Shown: piece by piece, positions 1-11,620 of the stretch
How positions within the stretch are numbered: the stretch's first letter is position 1
Layout of the letters: every line of letters begins with the position of its first letter
Source: Pisolithus tinctorius
Lineage: Eukaryota > Basidiomycota > Agaricomycetes > Boletales > Pisolithaceae
Length of the DNA: 64,000 nt
Assembly (NCBI GenBank): GCA_024663395.1
Contig: JANFAH010000037.1
Location: 310,001 to 374,000 of the forward strand
Direction of reading: 5' to 3'
Notes under the pieces: model-generated
What the model saw: the letters and a program-made list of their open reading frames with translations, nothing else
What the model was told of the DNA's origin: nothing
The model's database searches: none
Program-made: the position numbers and the translations under genes

Positions 1-2205
1 AAATGGACCTGCAGCACTCGGAGGACTGATGGGAAATGCAGCAGAGTACTGCACTATTGCATCTTCGTGTTCTCCAGATTCGAAGGCTTCGTCGCCAATA
101 TGCTCAAGTGTAGTAGCGCATTTTTTGGTGAAATCTGATGGACGTTAATATGCACATCAATCAGACTAGAGGCTACAAGACATACTTGCAACCCAGTTTG
201 CATTTGCCTTGTTTCTCAGGATCTCCTCATCAGATGTCTTGATGATGTTGAGGAAAATCTCCACAGCTTTGGCTGCACGGTCTTCAGCGTAGAGGACTTC
301 ACATAAATGTTGCTGGGCAACAATGTCCAGCTCGTTGAAACTCCACTCAAATATCTTCACAGAGAGGAGAGTTAGATTGATAGGTAGTAATGGTACAAGA
401 CCTACAAGCAAGATCATCACTAGTGGAGGACATTGCTTATTCTTGGGGGCAAGGCTCTTTGCATGCTCAATCAATGGTATTGCATGTTTGTAATCCCCCT
501 TCTTTATGTACATAACTCCGAGGACCTGCAGAATGCATCAACAATGATACCTACATGTCTGCATCATGTGAATCACATGCCTGGGTGTAAATGTAGATGG
601 CATCATCGTCATTGCCATCGTTTGCTCTCGTAGCAAGGTGTTCTACGCAGTCTATCGCTTCTTCCTGACTTCCAGATTCAAACACAAGGATCGACTAGGA
701 GGAACGTGGATTAACTGTGAGAACAATTTACATCACCTCACACACCTTCAGTAGTATGAGAAATCTGATGTCGTACGGATCACAATCATGAGAGGCAAAG
801 TTGAATGCCCATAGTGCACCCTCTCAGTTCCCCTGGCCAAGTAGAGCAACTGCTAACACAATATAGCCGATAGGTGACGGCTGAACCCAGAGGGACTTAA
901 TCCATGTGAGTAAACATGCGCATGGAGTAATAAGCCTCAAGTAGACAGACCTCCTTGGCATCCTCGATTGCGCATACCAAATGTTGCAAATGTGCTCTTA
1001 TAAGAGCACAGTTTGCTAGCACACAGTATTGAGGAATCAAAGAGCTGGTGATCTCCTCTGAGAGTAGCCTTTCGGTGTTCGTCAGATCGTTCTGCATCCA
1101 GGACTTGAGGGTGTCATCACTTGCTTGTACAAGCAGAAGCTGAGAAGTATGCAGTGGTTGATGGATTACATCGTTAGGTAGCGTAATGTTTGTTAGCGAT
1201 GTGCACTTCATGAGTGGATGTACACTTACACCATGGATGAAATACTTAGGAGGAAGGTCGCTTCTGAGATTGTGAATTGTGATGTTCCTGTCATATCCAC
1301 ATGCAAGATACCACCTGCTTGGCAAGAGGGCGATGCATTTGATCCATGAGGTGTGTGTGATAATGCTACCGATCTGTTTGTGGGACACACAATCCCATAG
1401 CAAAACCGATGCGCCTGCGGCACATGCAACGAATCTGCCATTGGATGCAATATGCACGGGAGATTGGTTTTCATGGATCAACCACTCTGAAGACAAAAAC
1501 TTAGCAAGGTCGAAACAAATGATCTTGCCCCTGCTCGCGACGAACAGCTGCTGGCCATTAGACGACCAGGCCAGCTGAGTGTTTGACCATGAACCAGTCG
1601 AACCCTTTTGACCTGAATCGAAGAAGATATTGCCATTGTGCGTGTTGTAGATGCGGAAACCTTGAGTCTCTGAGGCGGTAGCAAATCGACTGCCGTCTGG
1701 GGAGAACTTGATACCAACGATCGAAGACTGTGGGAGGGGAGGAAGCAGACGGGTACCGGAAGTAATGCTGGCTATCTGGGAGATGCTGCCACCCACGGAG
1801 GCAATTTTAGTACAGTCACTCGAGATATCGACCCCGTGTACCCAGTAGCCATGTTCTGTGAACTCGCGCACTTTTTCATGAGTAGCTGCATTCCAAACGA
1901 TTGCTTTCCATCCGCGATCTCCGGACACAATCCACTGGCCATCCCGAGAAACGACAACAGAATCGACAGTACCGCTCCCTTGCATAGTTGGGCCCTGTTG
2001 CTGACCGTCTTCAATCTTCCATCGACGAATGTCATGGTTTTCGTATCCTACTACGACCTGACTTTCGCCCGCAAAGACAACTGCGGACACATCACTCCGA
2101 GACACATTTTCGATCCGTTTCGCAACTTGAGTAATCACCCAGAGAACTGTCAGCTGTAGGGTAGCCTCTGTGATCACCAGTACATACCCATCGTCATCGC
2201 TGGCA
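1..2205 (-). pseudogene. WD40-TPR repeat gene, 3' end off the left edge
   Basis: Five or more exons on the minus strand. The large exon (897-2160) has degenerate WD40 blades: VSGDRGWKAIVWN, IKFSPDGSRFATAS, VLLWD and ACGYDRNITI near residues 80-310. Downstream exons read as TPR helices (IGYIVLAVALLGQG, VLGVMYIKKGDYKHAIPLIEHA, and a last one, AFESGEHEDAIVQYSAA, reaching position 1). Exon joins use GT-AG, for example a donor at about 500 and an acceptor near 355. WD40 plus TPR proteins are adaptor or scaffold types common in Agaricomycetes; the ligand is unknown. In the first TPR exon the frame hits TGA at 824-826, in GQGN*EGAL where family members have Asp-Arg-Glu-Gly, so a CGA to TGA change probably truncates the protein. 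The start is inferred near 2205, where an ATG exon precedes a short intron. It could still be functional as a WD40-only product. Confidence 0.65.
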
Positions 2206-2398
2206 CACCCACCAGAACAGCTTATCCCAGCGTTTAAGAATGACGCGCAACCGTATACAGACGTACTCGCAGCAAGATACTATCTATACATCCATCACTT
2301 GTGCAGCCAAAGTTGGCAATGAGGGCTATTCTCGGCCTCACGTATAGGACTTAGAAATTACGTAATGATCCCCGAGCACCGCATGATCGTGTTTTCCA

Positions 2399-2653
2399 CT
2401 AGACGAAGTCGCGGCGACGGTTGGCGGAGATGTGTCGATGGAAGCCAATCATCCATTGGCACGTATCAGTGCGCTCTGCCCCACACTCGGTCCCGACAAA
2501 ATCTTTGGGTTCCGCCGTATCCTCACACTCGCTAATAACGTCAACCCTTTACTGCCTCTCACCAGGGTCCGAATCCTACCCATACAACCAAGGCCTCATG
2601 CGATGATAAATCACATCCAGTTCGCACCCATGTCTCACGTCCATCAGTAGCAT
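2399..2653 (-). CDS. small orphan protein, two exons
   Basis: ATG at 2653; exon 1 is 2580-2653 and exon 2 is 2399-2531, joined by a 48-bp GT-AG intron (2532-2579) in phase, giving 68 residues with a TAG stop. The product is Cys- and acidic-rich (CEDTAEPKDFVGTECGAE). I recognise no domain. Support is only the consistent splice sites and open frame. The plus strand is also open here over 72 codons (2432-2650), so the coding strand is not certain. It lies directly upstream (5') of the WD40-TPR gene, on the same strand. Confidence 0.3.
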
Positions 2654-2859
2654 CGTCAACGTGTATACCACCCCAGTGAGATGGGAGAGGCGAGATGTAA
2701 CACGATTACGATATCGTCGTTTCATCCATCAAAGCGTAGCATTAGTTCGAGTGCTTTACTGCCTCGCAGTTCGGTACGGGTGGATCATGCGAGGCTTCGT
2801 CGCGTGTAAGTCTTGACTTTTCAGGTTGTCTAAACCCGGGTCCCAGGGTGCAGATATGC

Positions 2860-3740
2860 TCATTCCGGTTCAGTTACTATTGTCGAGGGTACCTTCTTCC
2901 ATTCCAAATTATACAGCATTGTATCTGAATGGCCCATGTCAATACCCTCCACAACGCGATCCAGATCGATGCCGGGATCACTATAGAGGAGACTGTCGAT
3001 ATCGAAATGCATGGTACACTCTGCGGAAAAGAATCTCGGAGACCTTGAGATCTTGGAGCGTTGGTAGCTTTATTGCTCTACAAGATTCGCACAATGCGAC
3101 CCACCAACAGCTTTCCTCCTTCACTTCCACCTGCCGAATGTCCAACATCTTCCTGTCCGCATCTGCGCTATCTTGCTTAATTACGACCCTCCGCACGCCG
3201 CTTTTTCCAATCCGGCTTCCCACTGCTCCCATCCATTCGCAGACTCCTCGAACGACGGGTCGGGGAGCATCGCGCCTGTTAGTGTGTCGACATCGAAATC
3301 ATGTGCCACAGGGGTTGTCATGTAAGCGATCCCTTCTAAGTCGGGGCAATCGATGACAGGACCGTGGAGGTCAAGGAGGTGTTTCCATTCTCTTTCGTCG
3401 AGGATGACTTACCTTTAAGTTCCACTTTTTAGATTTTCACCCGTTACTTCCCGTTGTTATCTTCTCGTATGCACAAGCTAACTTTTACTGTCCAAATTAT
3501 TTGGGCCCGTGTACCATGCACCATCTACTTGCCTTCGCCAGTGCCCTGTCCCAATTCTGCAGTAAAGAGTATGTGTTCGCCTGGCGTCGCGCCATAAGCG
3601 TGGGTGTATTCGAAGCTGAAATGAAACGAGGTTGGTGAAGAGGTGGAAAAAGGAAGCTGGCGAGTCAGGAGAGCAATAAAGACGAGAGAACAAACTAAGG
3701 TGAGCGTGGCGGAGAAGATACGGAGACTGACAGAGCACAC
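2860..3740 (-). CDS. orphan multi-exon gene, possibly decayed
   Basis: Several minus-strand pieces read like exons: FEYTHAYGATPGEHILFTAE (about 3530-3620, preceded by a polypyrimidine acceptor), DLHGPVIDCPDLEG and DFDVDTLTGAMLPDPSFEES (3200-3400), a Cys-bearing stretch WWVALCESCRAIKLP (about 3050-3120), and an acidic C-terminus, DIDSLLYSDPGIDLDRVVEG, ending at TGA 2860-2862. The pieces lie in different frames and I could not place every intron, so this is either a spliced gene or a frame-shifted relic. WW-x-x-LC-x-x-C resembles the start of a short zinc-binding motif frequent in basidiomycete orphan proteins, but the distal His/Cys ligands are not evident. No function is assigned. Confidence 0.35.
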
Positions 3741-3799
3741 CAGAAAGGAGATACCGCCAAGTGACGACTACCACATTGCTCGTCTCAATATCCGAATGA

Positions 3800-4752
3800 C
3801 AGCGTAATCCAACTCATGGAAGTCCCTGCCACACTCAAACTGTCGGTTTCTCGATTGCCGGAAACAAGCCGAAGAAACGTCGTTTACGGTTTACACGGGA
3901 AGTTACTCTCATCAGCGTATACTCCCTCACCGATACGGAATCTGATATTGCCAAGGGTCATCAGGCAAATGGATCAGCAGTTGCGGGCTCGCTGGAAGCA
4001 TTGCATAGAATACTAACTGGTCATGGCTCTACCAAACTGACCGCTACGAAGAGTCTTTTCAGCCGGTCTCATCGAAGCCCGCCAGGTACCCCTTCCAACC
4101 TCTTTGTAACTGGATGTGCCCGGCTCCACCAGGTCAACAACTGACTTCCGCATAAGTTTCTCTAACCTTGCTGGTTCTGTGTCGGTCTCGCCTCAGTGTC
4201 GCGCTATTCTGCTCCTCTACCTTGCACATATGTATATCCTTTATGACGCTAGGTTATTCGGTCAACTGCAATCGTCGCGTCTCGTGTGTGGATATCGAAA
4301 GATTGGGATTCCTGAGTTGACTGTATTAGACTTATCATCCTCTGGGCCGTGTCATCGAGTTAGTCGCACTATCGAGAAGATCATCGACGACCTCAATCTA
4401 GCGCTCAGGGAACTCGATCAGGATATCCTAGATGTGTCACTTTTCTTTGTCACGATCCGCTACTTTGTGTTTTTCTTTTTGCAGTGCATCCCGAACCGAG
4501 GTTCGAAGAAAGGTATGCGATGCATTTTGTAGATATCATCATAACGAGTGATTTGACACACTGAGGTCAGATACGCTCAAGATATGTACACCGCGTTCAT
4601 GGAGAAACACGGTTTCGTGGTTGAAAGACATCACTTGCGAGAAGCAACTTATCCCGACGTATTCACATAGCCAGGTCGGTTCTGTTTTCGGCTTAAACTC
4701 TGAAATAGACGCTTTTCCTGGGATCGGACGTGCATGTGAACGTGGTGTCTGA
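3800..4752 (+). CDS. orphan four-exon gene
   Basis: A continuous frame runs through exons 3800-4132, 4197-4433, 4485-4512 and 4571-4752. The three introns have good GT-AG borders (64, 51 and 58 bp) and every phase matches; the stop is TGA at 4750-4752. The product has a basic N-terminal part (NKPKKRRLRFTREV), a Ser/Thr-rich middle, a hydrophobic helix (ILLLYLAHMYILY) and a charged helix (EKIIDDLNLALRELDQDILD). There is no ATG at the 5' end of the open frame, so an upstream exon or an internal start is needed. It diverges from the preceding minus-strand gene, so the 3740-3800 interval may hold both promoters. No recognised domain. Confidence 0.45.
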
Positions 4753-5731
4753 AATACTTTACCGAGTGAATATCTCGACGGATACGACCAAAGCCAGAAG
4801 GACGACGCAAGTTGTAACAAATGAGAAGTGCGTGAATAACGCATAGCGAGCGGGGATGCCACTAGACTACGCACTGAATGTAATGGCACGAACGGTGAAG
4901 GACATAGGAAAAGAATCCAAGGCGATGGCGAAGTCATAAACCGTTCCCAGGCTGAATGCATGAACTTCCAGCGATCAGCATAAAGGAGAGGACACCTGGA
5001 AAAATAGTGGTGAGGAGGAGAGGGAAAGGGAAAGGGAAAAATCAGCCGTGCATCTTCGTCTTATGCCTTTGCTCGCTCTCTGTACTACAGCTAACTACGG
5101 AACGGTAGACCAGATCCGTCACATAAACGCTTTTGTTTAGTTGCCAAACAATGTCGGTCAATTATGTGAACGCGAGTTGCCAAATTTGGCTACTGCAGGC
5201 GCATGCTATGCGTGCCCCCCGCTTCAACCCTCAGGTGACCTGTAGCTCCCTGGTAGGCCCAGCATATCAGCCAGTTCACTGCGTAGTGGTGAGTCCCCGA
5301 CGTTCTGAGCCGGGAGGGGGGAGGGGGCCGGTGATGAATTTTCAGGCTCACTCTTTGTAGCACCATAAGCTCGTGATCCCGAACACCACTCACCATTTGA
5401 TGCTTCTCAGCAAGCAGGCACGAAACGGCGATGTGAGACCGGCGTGATATGCCGGCACGCAGGGTGAGCAAAAACGTCCAATGCTGATTACACTAGTTCA
5501 GTGCTAAATCGTCAGGTCATTTCTTGTTTCACGATAGGAGTCTGCAGACTACCCGTAGTACATACATACCTGTGCATCAAGTGGTGGGCACTGCCACGTG
5601 TCTGCTGTGTCAGTTTGCGCTCACAAGCATACCCACAGCATTCTTTCAGCTTCGCTTTTCCCTTCTAACCTCGACACTCACAACGTCATTCGAACGCACA
5701 AACCTCATACGGATTACATACCCAATTGTGA
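4753..5731. other. intergenic, no gene seen
   Basis: Open frames of 75-140 codons occur on both strands but have neither splice logic nor recognisable motifs. Normal CpG content marks it as unique sequence. The last 100 bp would hold the NLR1 promoter; no TATA box is obvious. Confidence 0.4.
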
Positions 5732-8700
5732 ATGGACAGTCATCAGTTGAAGAGACGTCGCTCTAGCGCTGCCAACCCATACAGCTCTTTTCCTCCATCG
5801 GTATGTCGTCTAATCTTGTCTAGCGATGGTTTGTGTCAAAATACTCATTTCTTCGCGATGACCAGCAAGCAGTCAAAGAAAGCTCGCACCAGCCTTGCAA
5901 ACCCATTCAACTTCGACCCTTCTTTCGTACGCAGGTCACCCCTTTATGACGATGGTACATGACAATTGGCCGAAAATCAGTCACAAGGACCTTCTCAGCC
6001 TCATTTACCCTCTGATATTCAAGCGCTGGGTAGTGCCTCTCAGGGATCAATGTGGGCCTTCGCCCATCCATCAGAGCCGAGTTCTCCAAGTTTCGTCACG
6101 GGAGGGAGCACTGACACACATGTTGATCGGGCGACTTACGAACAAAGAGGGCATTTTCAGGTTGCTCCGACCTACGAAGTATGTAATCTGTGCCGTCTCG
6201 GTCTTTCGACAACTCTGAGGAAGCTCGCTGCGCGGACGCGGCGGTCGGTCGGTCAGTCAACTTTCGGCAGTGTTGATTTCATATCGTCGATACCCTTTGG
6301 TATGGATACCGTGACGCGTGTGGGTGCAGGGGATGTTGACCTTGCGACTGGTGCAAATATTGCACTCGCCGAGACCCAGAACTTCCCCGATACGTATCTG
6401 AAGCCGTTCAAAGATTTCAATCAAGCAGTTACTACCTTTACTAAGGTAGGCATTTATTGTTCTGCATCCGTCCGATGACCCCGTGCATGTTCCAGATCCA
6501 TCCATACGCCCGTATGGCGCTGGGAATATTAGTAGCCATTTCTCAGGTACGCTCTCATTCTTGAATGCATTCCTCATCTTACGTGGTCGTACGTAGATGT
6601 TCGTCACTCAACAGACCCGAGATGGGCGGGTTTCCCGCCTCCTGGATACCGTCAGAAAGGTTTACGAATTCCTCACGGAAGAAACTACCCTCGAGGCGAT
6701 GTCGGGCATGCGGGAAACCTTAGCGAAGATCGCACTCATGACAAGTGGTGCGGTGCAGTTCATCAAGAATTATTCCGCGACCGAGGGCTTCTGTACGTCA
6801 ATCACACTTACTTACACCTCAGTTAATGTAACGTGGTATCAGGGAAGAGATCAGGGGAGGGACGTAGAATATGAGGCGCGCGACGTTTCTATTGCGTACA
6901 TCGAGATGTTAGACGACTTGATGCAACAATACCGACGCCACGAAGACCGGGGCGTCCAGGTTGATGCATTCCGCGTACTTGAGGATCTGGACTTAGATGG
7001 TTTCGCCCGTGCCCGGGGTGTGGGTCTCAATAGGACCAAGAGATGCCTCGATGGCTCCAGGAAGGAGGTCCTTACGGACATTATTAATTGGATCTATGAT
7101 ACCGGTGAAAATGTGCCACGCATCCTCTGGCTCCGTGGGCGAGCCGGAAAGGGGAAATCTGTTATTGCGCGTACGATCGCTCTGGTTTAAGAACACCGGA
7201 GGGGTCGGCTCTTGTTTTTGCTTTTCTCGTGACTGGCAGGCCGAGCACCTCGAAGAAAAGATGTTCAGGACAGTTTCATGCGATCTTCCAGAACGTGATC
7301 CTGCCTTCCGGCGAGCCTTGGCGGATGCAGTTGCGAAGGACGATGCTCTCAAGACTACCTCTGACATCGTGCTTCAGTGGAAGCGATTCCTTTCGGAACC
7401 ATTGCATAAGATTTCGGGCCATATCGTTGGGAATGTGCTCATCGTCGTTGACGCGTTGGACGAAAGTGGGGCGGAACTATCACGGAGACATCTGTTGTCC
7501 GTGCTTGCGCCAGCCCAAACTGCTAACCTACCCCGCAACGTCCGCATCCTCGTAACATCCCGCACATTGCCTGATATTGAGCGTGTTCTCAATGCTGCTC
7601 AGCATGTGAGGGCGACCTCGTCGGACGACGTCTCTGCAGGGTTATCGGAACGTGACATCCGACTATACATTATGAAACGAATGGGCCATCTTCGGGGCAT
7701 TGGGTCTGCGGAAGTTCATGGGATTTCCCAGAAGGCGGAAGGTCTATTTGAATGGGCTCGTCCGGCCTGTGAATTTGTGAACCCAAGTGGAGTCAAGAAT
7801 GGACCAGTCAAGGAACGTTTCGACAATGTCATGCACCTTCGTTCAGGAGGTGGATTGCTGGATGCCATGTACCGAGCAATTCTTGAAGACAGTATCCCCA
7901 AGGACGAGACCACGCTGACGCAATTCCGCTCTGTGATGCAGCAGATCATGTCAGCCCTTGAACCTCTGCACATGGATGTATTGAATAAGATGCGCTGTCA
8001 TTTCCCTGGCAGGAAGGATCATTATGTCATTATTGCTGTTCTGGAACGCATGGCGCCGGTATTGAGTGGCATTACAGACAGGTCTTCTCCCGTCCGACCA
8101 TTGCATGCATCGTTCTATGACTTCCTGATGGATCATTCACGGAGTGGTATTTACTTCATTGACACCTCTGATGCAACAGGCTTGGCCTTTGCCACATTAC
8201 AGATTCTCTGTGATAACCTTCAATTCAACATCTGTAGATTGGAAAGCTCCTACCTTGCCAATGCTGAAGTTCCTGATCTATCAGAAAGAATCAAGAAGAA
8301 CATTCCACACCATTTGTCCTACTCCAGTTGATTCTGGGCTCAGCATCTGCAGAAGGTTGCATTTGACTCAACACTTGCAGTGCTGGTGAAGGGTATTGTT
8401 GGAAGTGAAAAAATACTCTTCTGGTTGGAGGTAATGAGCCTTCTTGGGATGGTTGGCAAGGGTGCAAGTGCTCTTGCCACTGTTGCAACATGGGTAGAGG
8501 TGAGTACTGCATGTGTAGTATCTGGTGAGGTCTGACACCACAATGAAGGGCCAAGAAGGCTGGAAGGATACATTGGCATTAGTAGAAGATGGAGTGAAGT
8601 TCATCCAGAACTTTGGCAGTGCCATGGTGTACAGCACCCCACACCTATATGTCTCTGCATTGCCATTTATTCCTCCAAATGGATTGCTATCAACAGTGGT

Positions 8701-9942
8701 CATGCCAAAATTCTGTGGCCTTGCTGCAGTCACTACAGGAGGTTTGAAAGGTTGGCCAGTTGCACAGCTTCTTCTGCATAGTCACACTTCATGGGCTAGT
8801 TCAGTTGCATTCTCCCCTGATGGGAAGAGGATTGTCTCAGGCTCCAGAGACAAGACTGTGAGTGTCTGGGATGTTGAAGGAGGTGTCCAGAATGGTAGCC
8901 CTCTTGAGGGCCACAAAGATGCAGTCTTTTCAGTGGCATTCTCCCCTGGTGGAAAGAAGATTGTCTCAGGTTCTTGGGACAAGACTGTGAGGGTCTGGAA
9001 TGTTGCAGGAGGTGTGCTCATTGGCAGCATTCTTGAAGGCCATATAGATGCAGTCAATTCAGTTGCATTTCCCCTGATGGGGAGAGGGTTGTCTCAGGCT
9101 CAAGAGACATGGCTGTGAGGGTCTGGGATATTGAGGGAGGTGTGCAGATTGGCAGCTCTCCTCAGGGCCATAGAGATGCAGTCTTTGCAGTTGCATTCTC
9201 CCCTGATGGGAACAGGATTGTCTCAGGCTCAGGAGACATGACTGTGAGAGTCTGGGATGTTGAGGGAGGTACACAGATTGGCAGTCCTCTTGAGGGCCAT
9301 AGAGATGTGGCAATTCAGTTGCATTCTCCCCTGATGACAAGAGGATTGTTTCTGGCTCAGGGGACATGGCTGTGAGGGTCTGGGATGTTGAGGGAGGTGT
9401 GCAGGTTGGCAATCCTCTTGAGGGCCATACTTCTAGAGTTTATTCAGTTGCATTCTCCCTTGATGGGGAGAGGATTGTCTCAGGCTCACAGGACAAGACT
9501 GTGAGGGTCTGGGAAGCTGAATGCCATGCAGAAAGGACTAGTGTTTGTGAGAAGTGGACACTGGTGACATCTAACCCATCCAGTGTACTTCATCCATTCC
9601 CCCCTGCAGATGGTATATATTTCCACCTTTTGTGTATTCTCATTTCACTCAACACAAGTGCAGGCATCAAGGGAAATCCTACTTACTTCTCATTTGACCC
9701 CTTACATGCACTGCATAACAGCAATCAGCTTGTTGATGTGTTCATGCATCTGGAAGGCCATGCTGGGCCAACCAGTCAAGTTACTTGATGATGGCTGGAT
9801 CAGAGGCCCAAAAGGACAACTACTACTTTGGATCCTCCCAGCACTTAGGAGCCCATTTTACTCCATGAGGACCACAGTAGTCATTCCTAGAGGTTGTTGC
9901 ACAGAGTTGGACTTGAGTCAGATCCTCCATGGACAGGATTGA
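5732..9942 (+). pseudogene. NLR1: NACHT-WD40 NLR-like gene, multiply disabled
   Basis: ATG at 5732 opens short Arg/Lys/Ser exons, then the helical N-terminal module shared with NLR2 (residues about LKPFKDFNQAVTTFTK to EFLTEETTLEAMSGM). The NACHT NTPase follows, with Walker A GRAGKGKS (about 7140), Walker B VLIVVDALDES (about 7440) and the LVTSRT sensor (about 7550). Six WD40 blades of about 129 bp (8790-9520) come next, then a fungal WD40 tail (DGWIRGPKGQLLLW, TELDLSQILHG). Such proteins act as cytosolic nucleotide-gated receptors in non-self recognition and cell death. Lesions: a frame break after the intron ending near 6842, a second just after the P-loop near 7183, TGA at 8329-8331 (Arg in NLR2), and shifts near 8500, 9070 and 9312. 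CpG vanishes after about 8145. NLR2 is the inverted paralogue. The family call is firm, and so is pseudogene status. Confidence 0.88.
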
Positions 9943-10507
9943 TGCAAATGTTTCCATGTCACACAATGAATGTTGGCTCAAATGGTATTTTGATGTTGGG
10001 TATACCTGCTGCTATACTGCCATGCATTAATTCTTCCTCTGTATTTCCAAACATCATTTGACCCTGAAAATTGCACCTGTTCACAGAGTATCTCATACTA
10101 CATGTGATCACAATAGACTTTCCATCACACACTTCATGATATCCCTACCTTCAACTATCTTAAAGTCTGAGCACATTGTTTCCTTTAGCTTGACTCACTC
10201 TGCCTTCATTAACCTTCAAAAGGTCATGACACTCAACTCTGAGTTTTCACCCTAGTCTGATAAAGAGTAATACACAAAAATGTCTGGTCCACCAGCCTCT
10301 ACATCCATTTTCTTGAAGCATGCTGGCCTCTTCTTTGACAGAAACCTCTTCTACATCCTCAGGTGAAGCCACACATGCCTCTAGTTGAATCTACTTACAT
10401 ATGATACATATACTGTTTCTTGAAGACAATGGTGCAAATTTTCACATGTGGAAATACAGGATCATGATGATCCTTGATATTTTCAGGGCCCATTGGGCAT
10501 AATTGAA
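9943..10507. other. CpG-free AT-rich spacer, no gene seen
   Basis: No frame longer than about 80 codons has a recognisable motif. The sequence has the TG/CA-rich look of the decayed island and is probably old repeat remains. Confidence 0.4.
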
Positions 10508-10983
10508 GGAAATTTGGACTTTTGGGGAGTTTGAGAACAGAAGAAGACCCTGAGGGGGGAGGAGAGGAGTATGAGCATTGGATAGATGGGTGTGGGGCCT
10601 TTTCCACCAAACTTTTGAATTGTAGGGAAGCCTGTTTTGATTCTTTGCCTTACCCTTCAGAAATTCTGAGCATTGTGTTAGACTCATCCCCTACCCTACT
10701 GCAGAGTCTAGACATTTTTACTACCCAAGAGTTGACACTGGAAAATCTTGAGACCAAAATTGCATGATCAGAGAAACTGAAGCAGAGAGAGGAGATGTTG
10801 AGAGGGGTGAAGCAGTTTTTGGACAAGAAGAAGCCAGATGGACTAGGAGAGGAGGAGTTGGAGAGCTTAGTGCATCTTGTGACTCAGTATTTCATTAAAG
10901 GGGGAGAGCTGTGGAGGAAAGAGCCTCAAGGATGTCACCAGCTAGTGGTCACTCCTCACAAATGCCTTGAACATAGACACTAG
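10508..10983 (+). pseudogene. Gypsy-A pol relic (RNase H-integrase linker)
   Basis: Two adjacent plus-strand frames, separated by one in-frame TGA, match the pol linker at about 57.69-58.13 kb of Gypsy-A. Shared blocks are WID-CGAF, ELL/KLLN, SLPYPSEI versus SQPYLLEI, LGEEELESLVHLVTQYF versus LGEAELESLVHLATQYF, and GGELWRKEPQG versus GGELWRKDPQG. It ends where integrase begins. Neither RT nor LTR is attached. Compared with the 57.7-kb copy it lacks CpG almost entirely. It is a fragment of an older family member, not a gene. Confidence 0.85.
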
Positions 10984-11308
10984 GAAGGCAACTGAGTAAG
11001 TCAGCCCCTTAGTAGCATGTTGGAATTTGGGATTTGCACCCAAGGATCATATCAGAACACAATCATATAATCATAAAACCCATAATATCACCCAGGGGAA
11101 ATGCTTGATGCACACCAGTTAAGGTAGTGTGGGACTCCTCACCTTGTTGGTACCTATCTACCATGCCCTGGAGGATGCTGAGGTGTAATACCCACCCAAA
11201 CTCCTGACCTCCAAATCCAGCTGTTTGGAAGATTACTTTCATTTAGCAAGGTGCCATGCCAGGTTTCAAGAACAGTGTCTTGCTTTATAGCTTTATTACC
11301 ATAGCATT
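10984..11308. other. spacer between Gypsy-A relic and Plavaka, nothing identified
   Basis: CpG-free sequence without open frames of interest or recognised repeats. Confidence 0.35.
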
Positions 11309-11324
11309 TACATCAGCAAACATG

Positions 11325-11620
11325 TCTGAGTCTAGCAAGGCTGAGTTAGGCCTTACTAGGCTTACTCAGCATAGTAGACATTGCTAGGTTAGCAGGACCT
11401 AGTTAGCAACCTCTCATGCTACCAGTCTAGCAGAATCCTATGGGGCTAGCAGGATCTGCCTGGCCCCGCTCAGTCTCACATGACCTCTCTGGCCTTACTA
11501 GGCCTTGCATGACCTACTTAGTGGTGTTAAGCCTACTGCACCTTGCTAGGCCTTGCATTGCTCAACCAGCCTTACTAGGCATTGCAATGGACCACATCTT
11601 GCTAGGGCTTACTAGATCCT
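11325..11620. repeat. left subterminal repeats of Plavaka
   Basis: At least six degenerate copies of a (T/A)CTAGGC(C/A)TTGC motif occur in both orientations, for example TTACTAGGCCTTGC and TTGCTAGGCCTTGC. The same motif clusters at the other end of the element. Subterminal motif arrays are typical transposase-binding regions in CACTA-like elements; that role is inferred here. Confidence 0.7.

Noticed and set aside
2560..2590. tRNA B-box-like word GGTCCGAATCC on the plus strand
   Set aside because: No A box, no acceptor or D stem that pairs, and the T stem mismatches.
5190..5471. 93-codon minus-strand ORF
   Set aside because: Low complexity, no splice logic, no motif; CpG-rich sequence gives open frames by chance.
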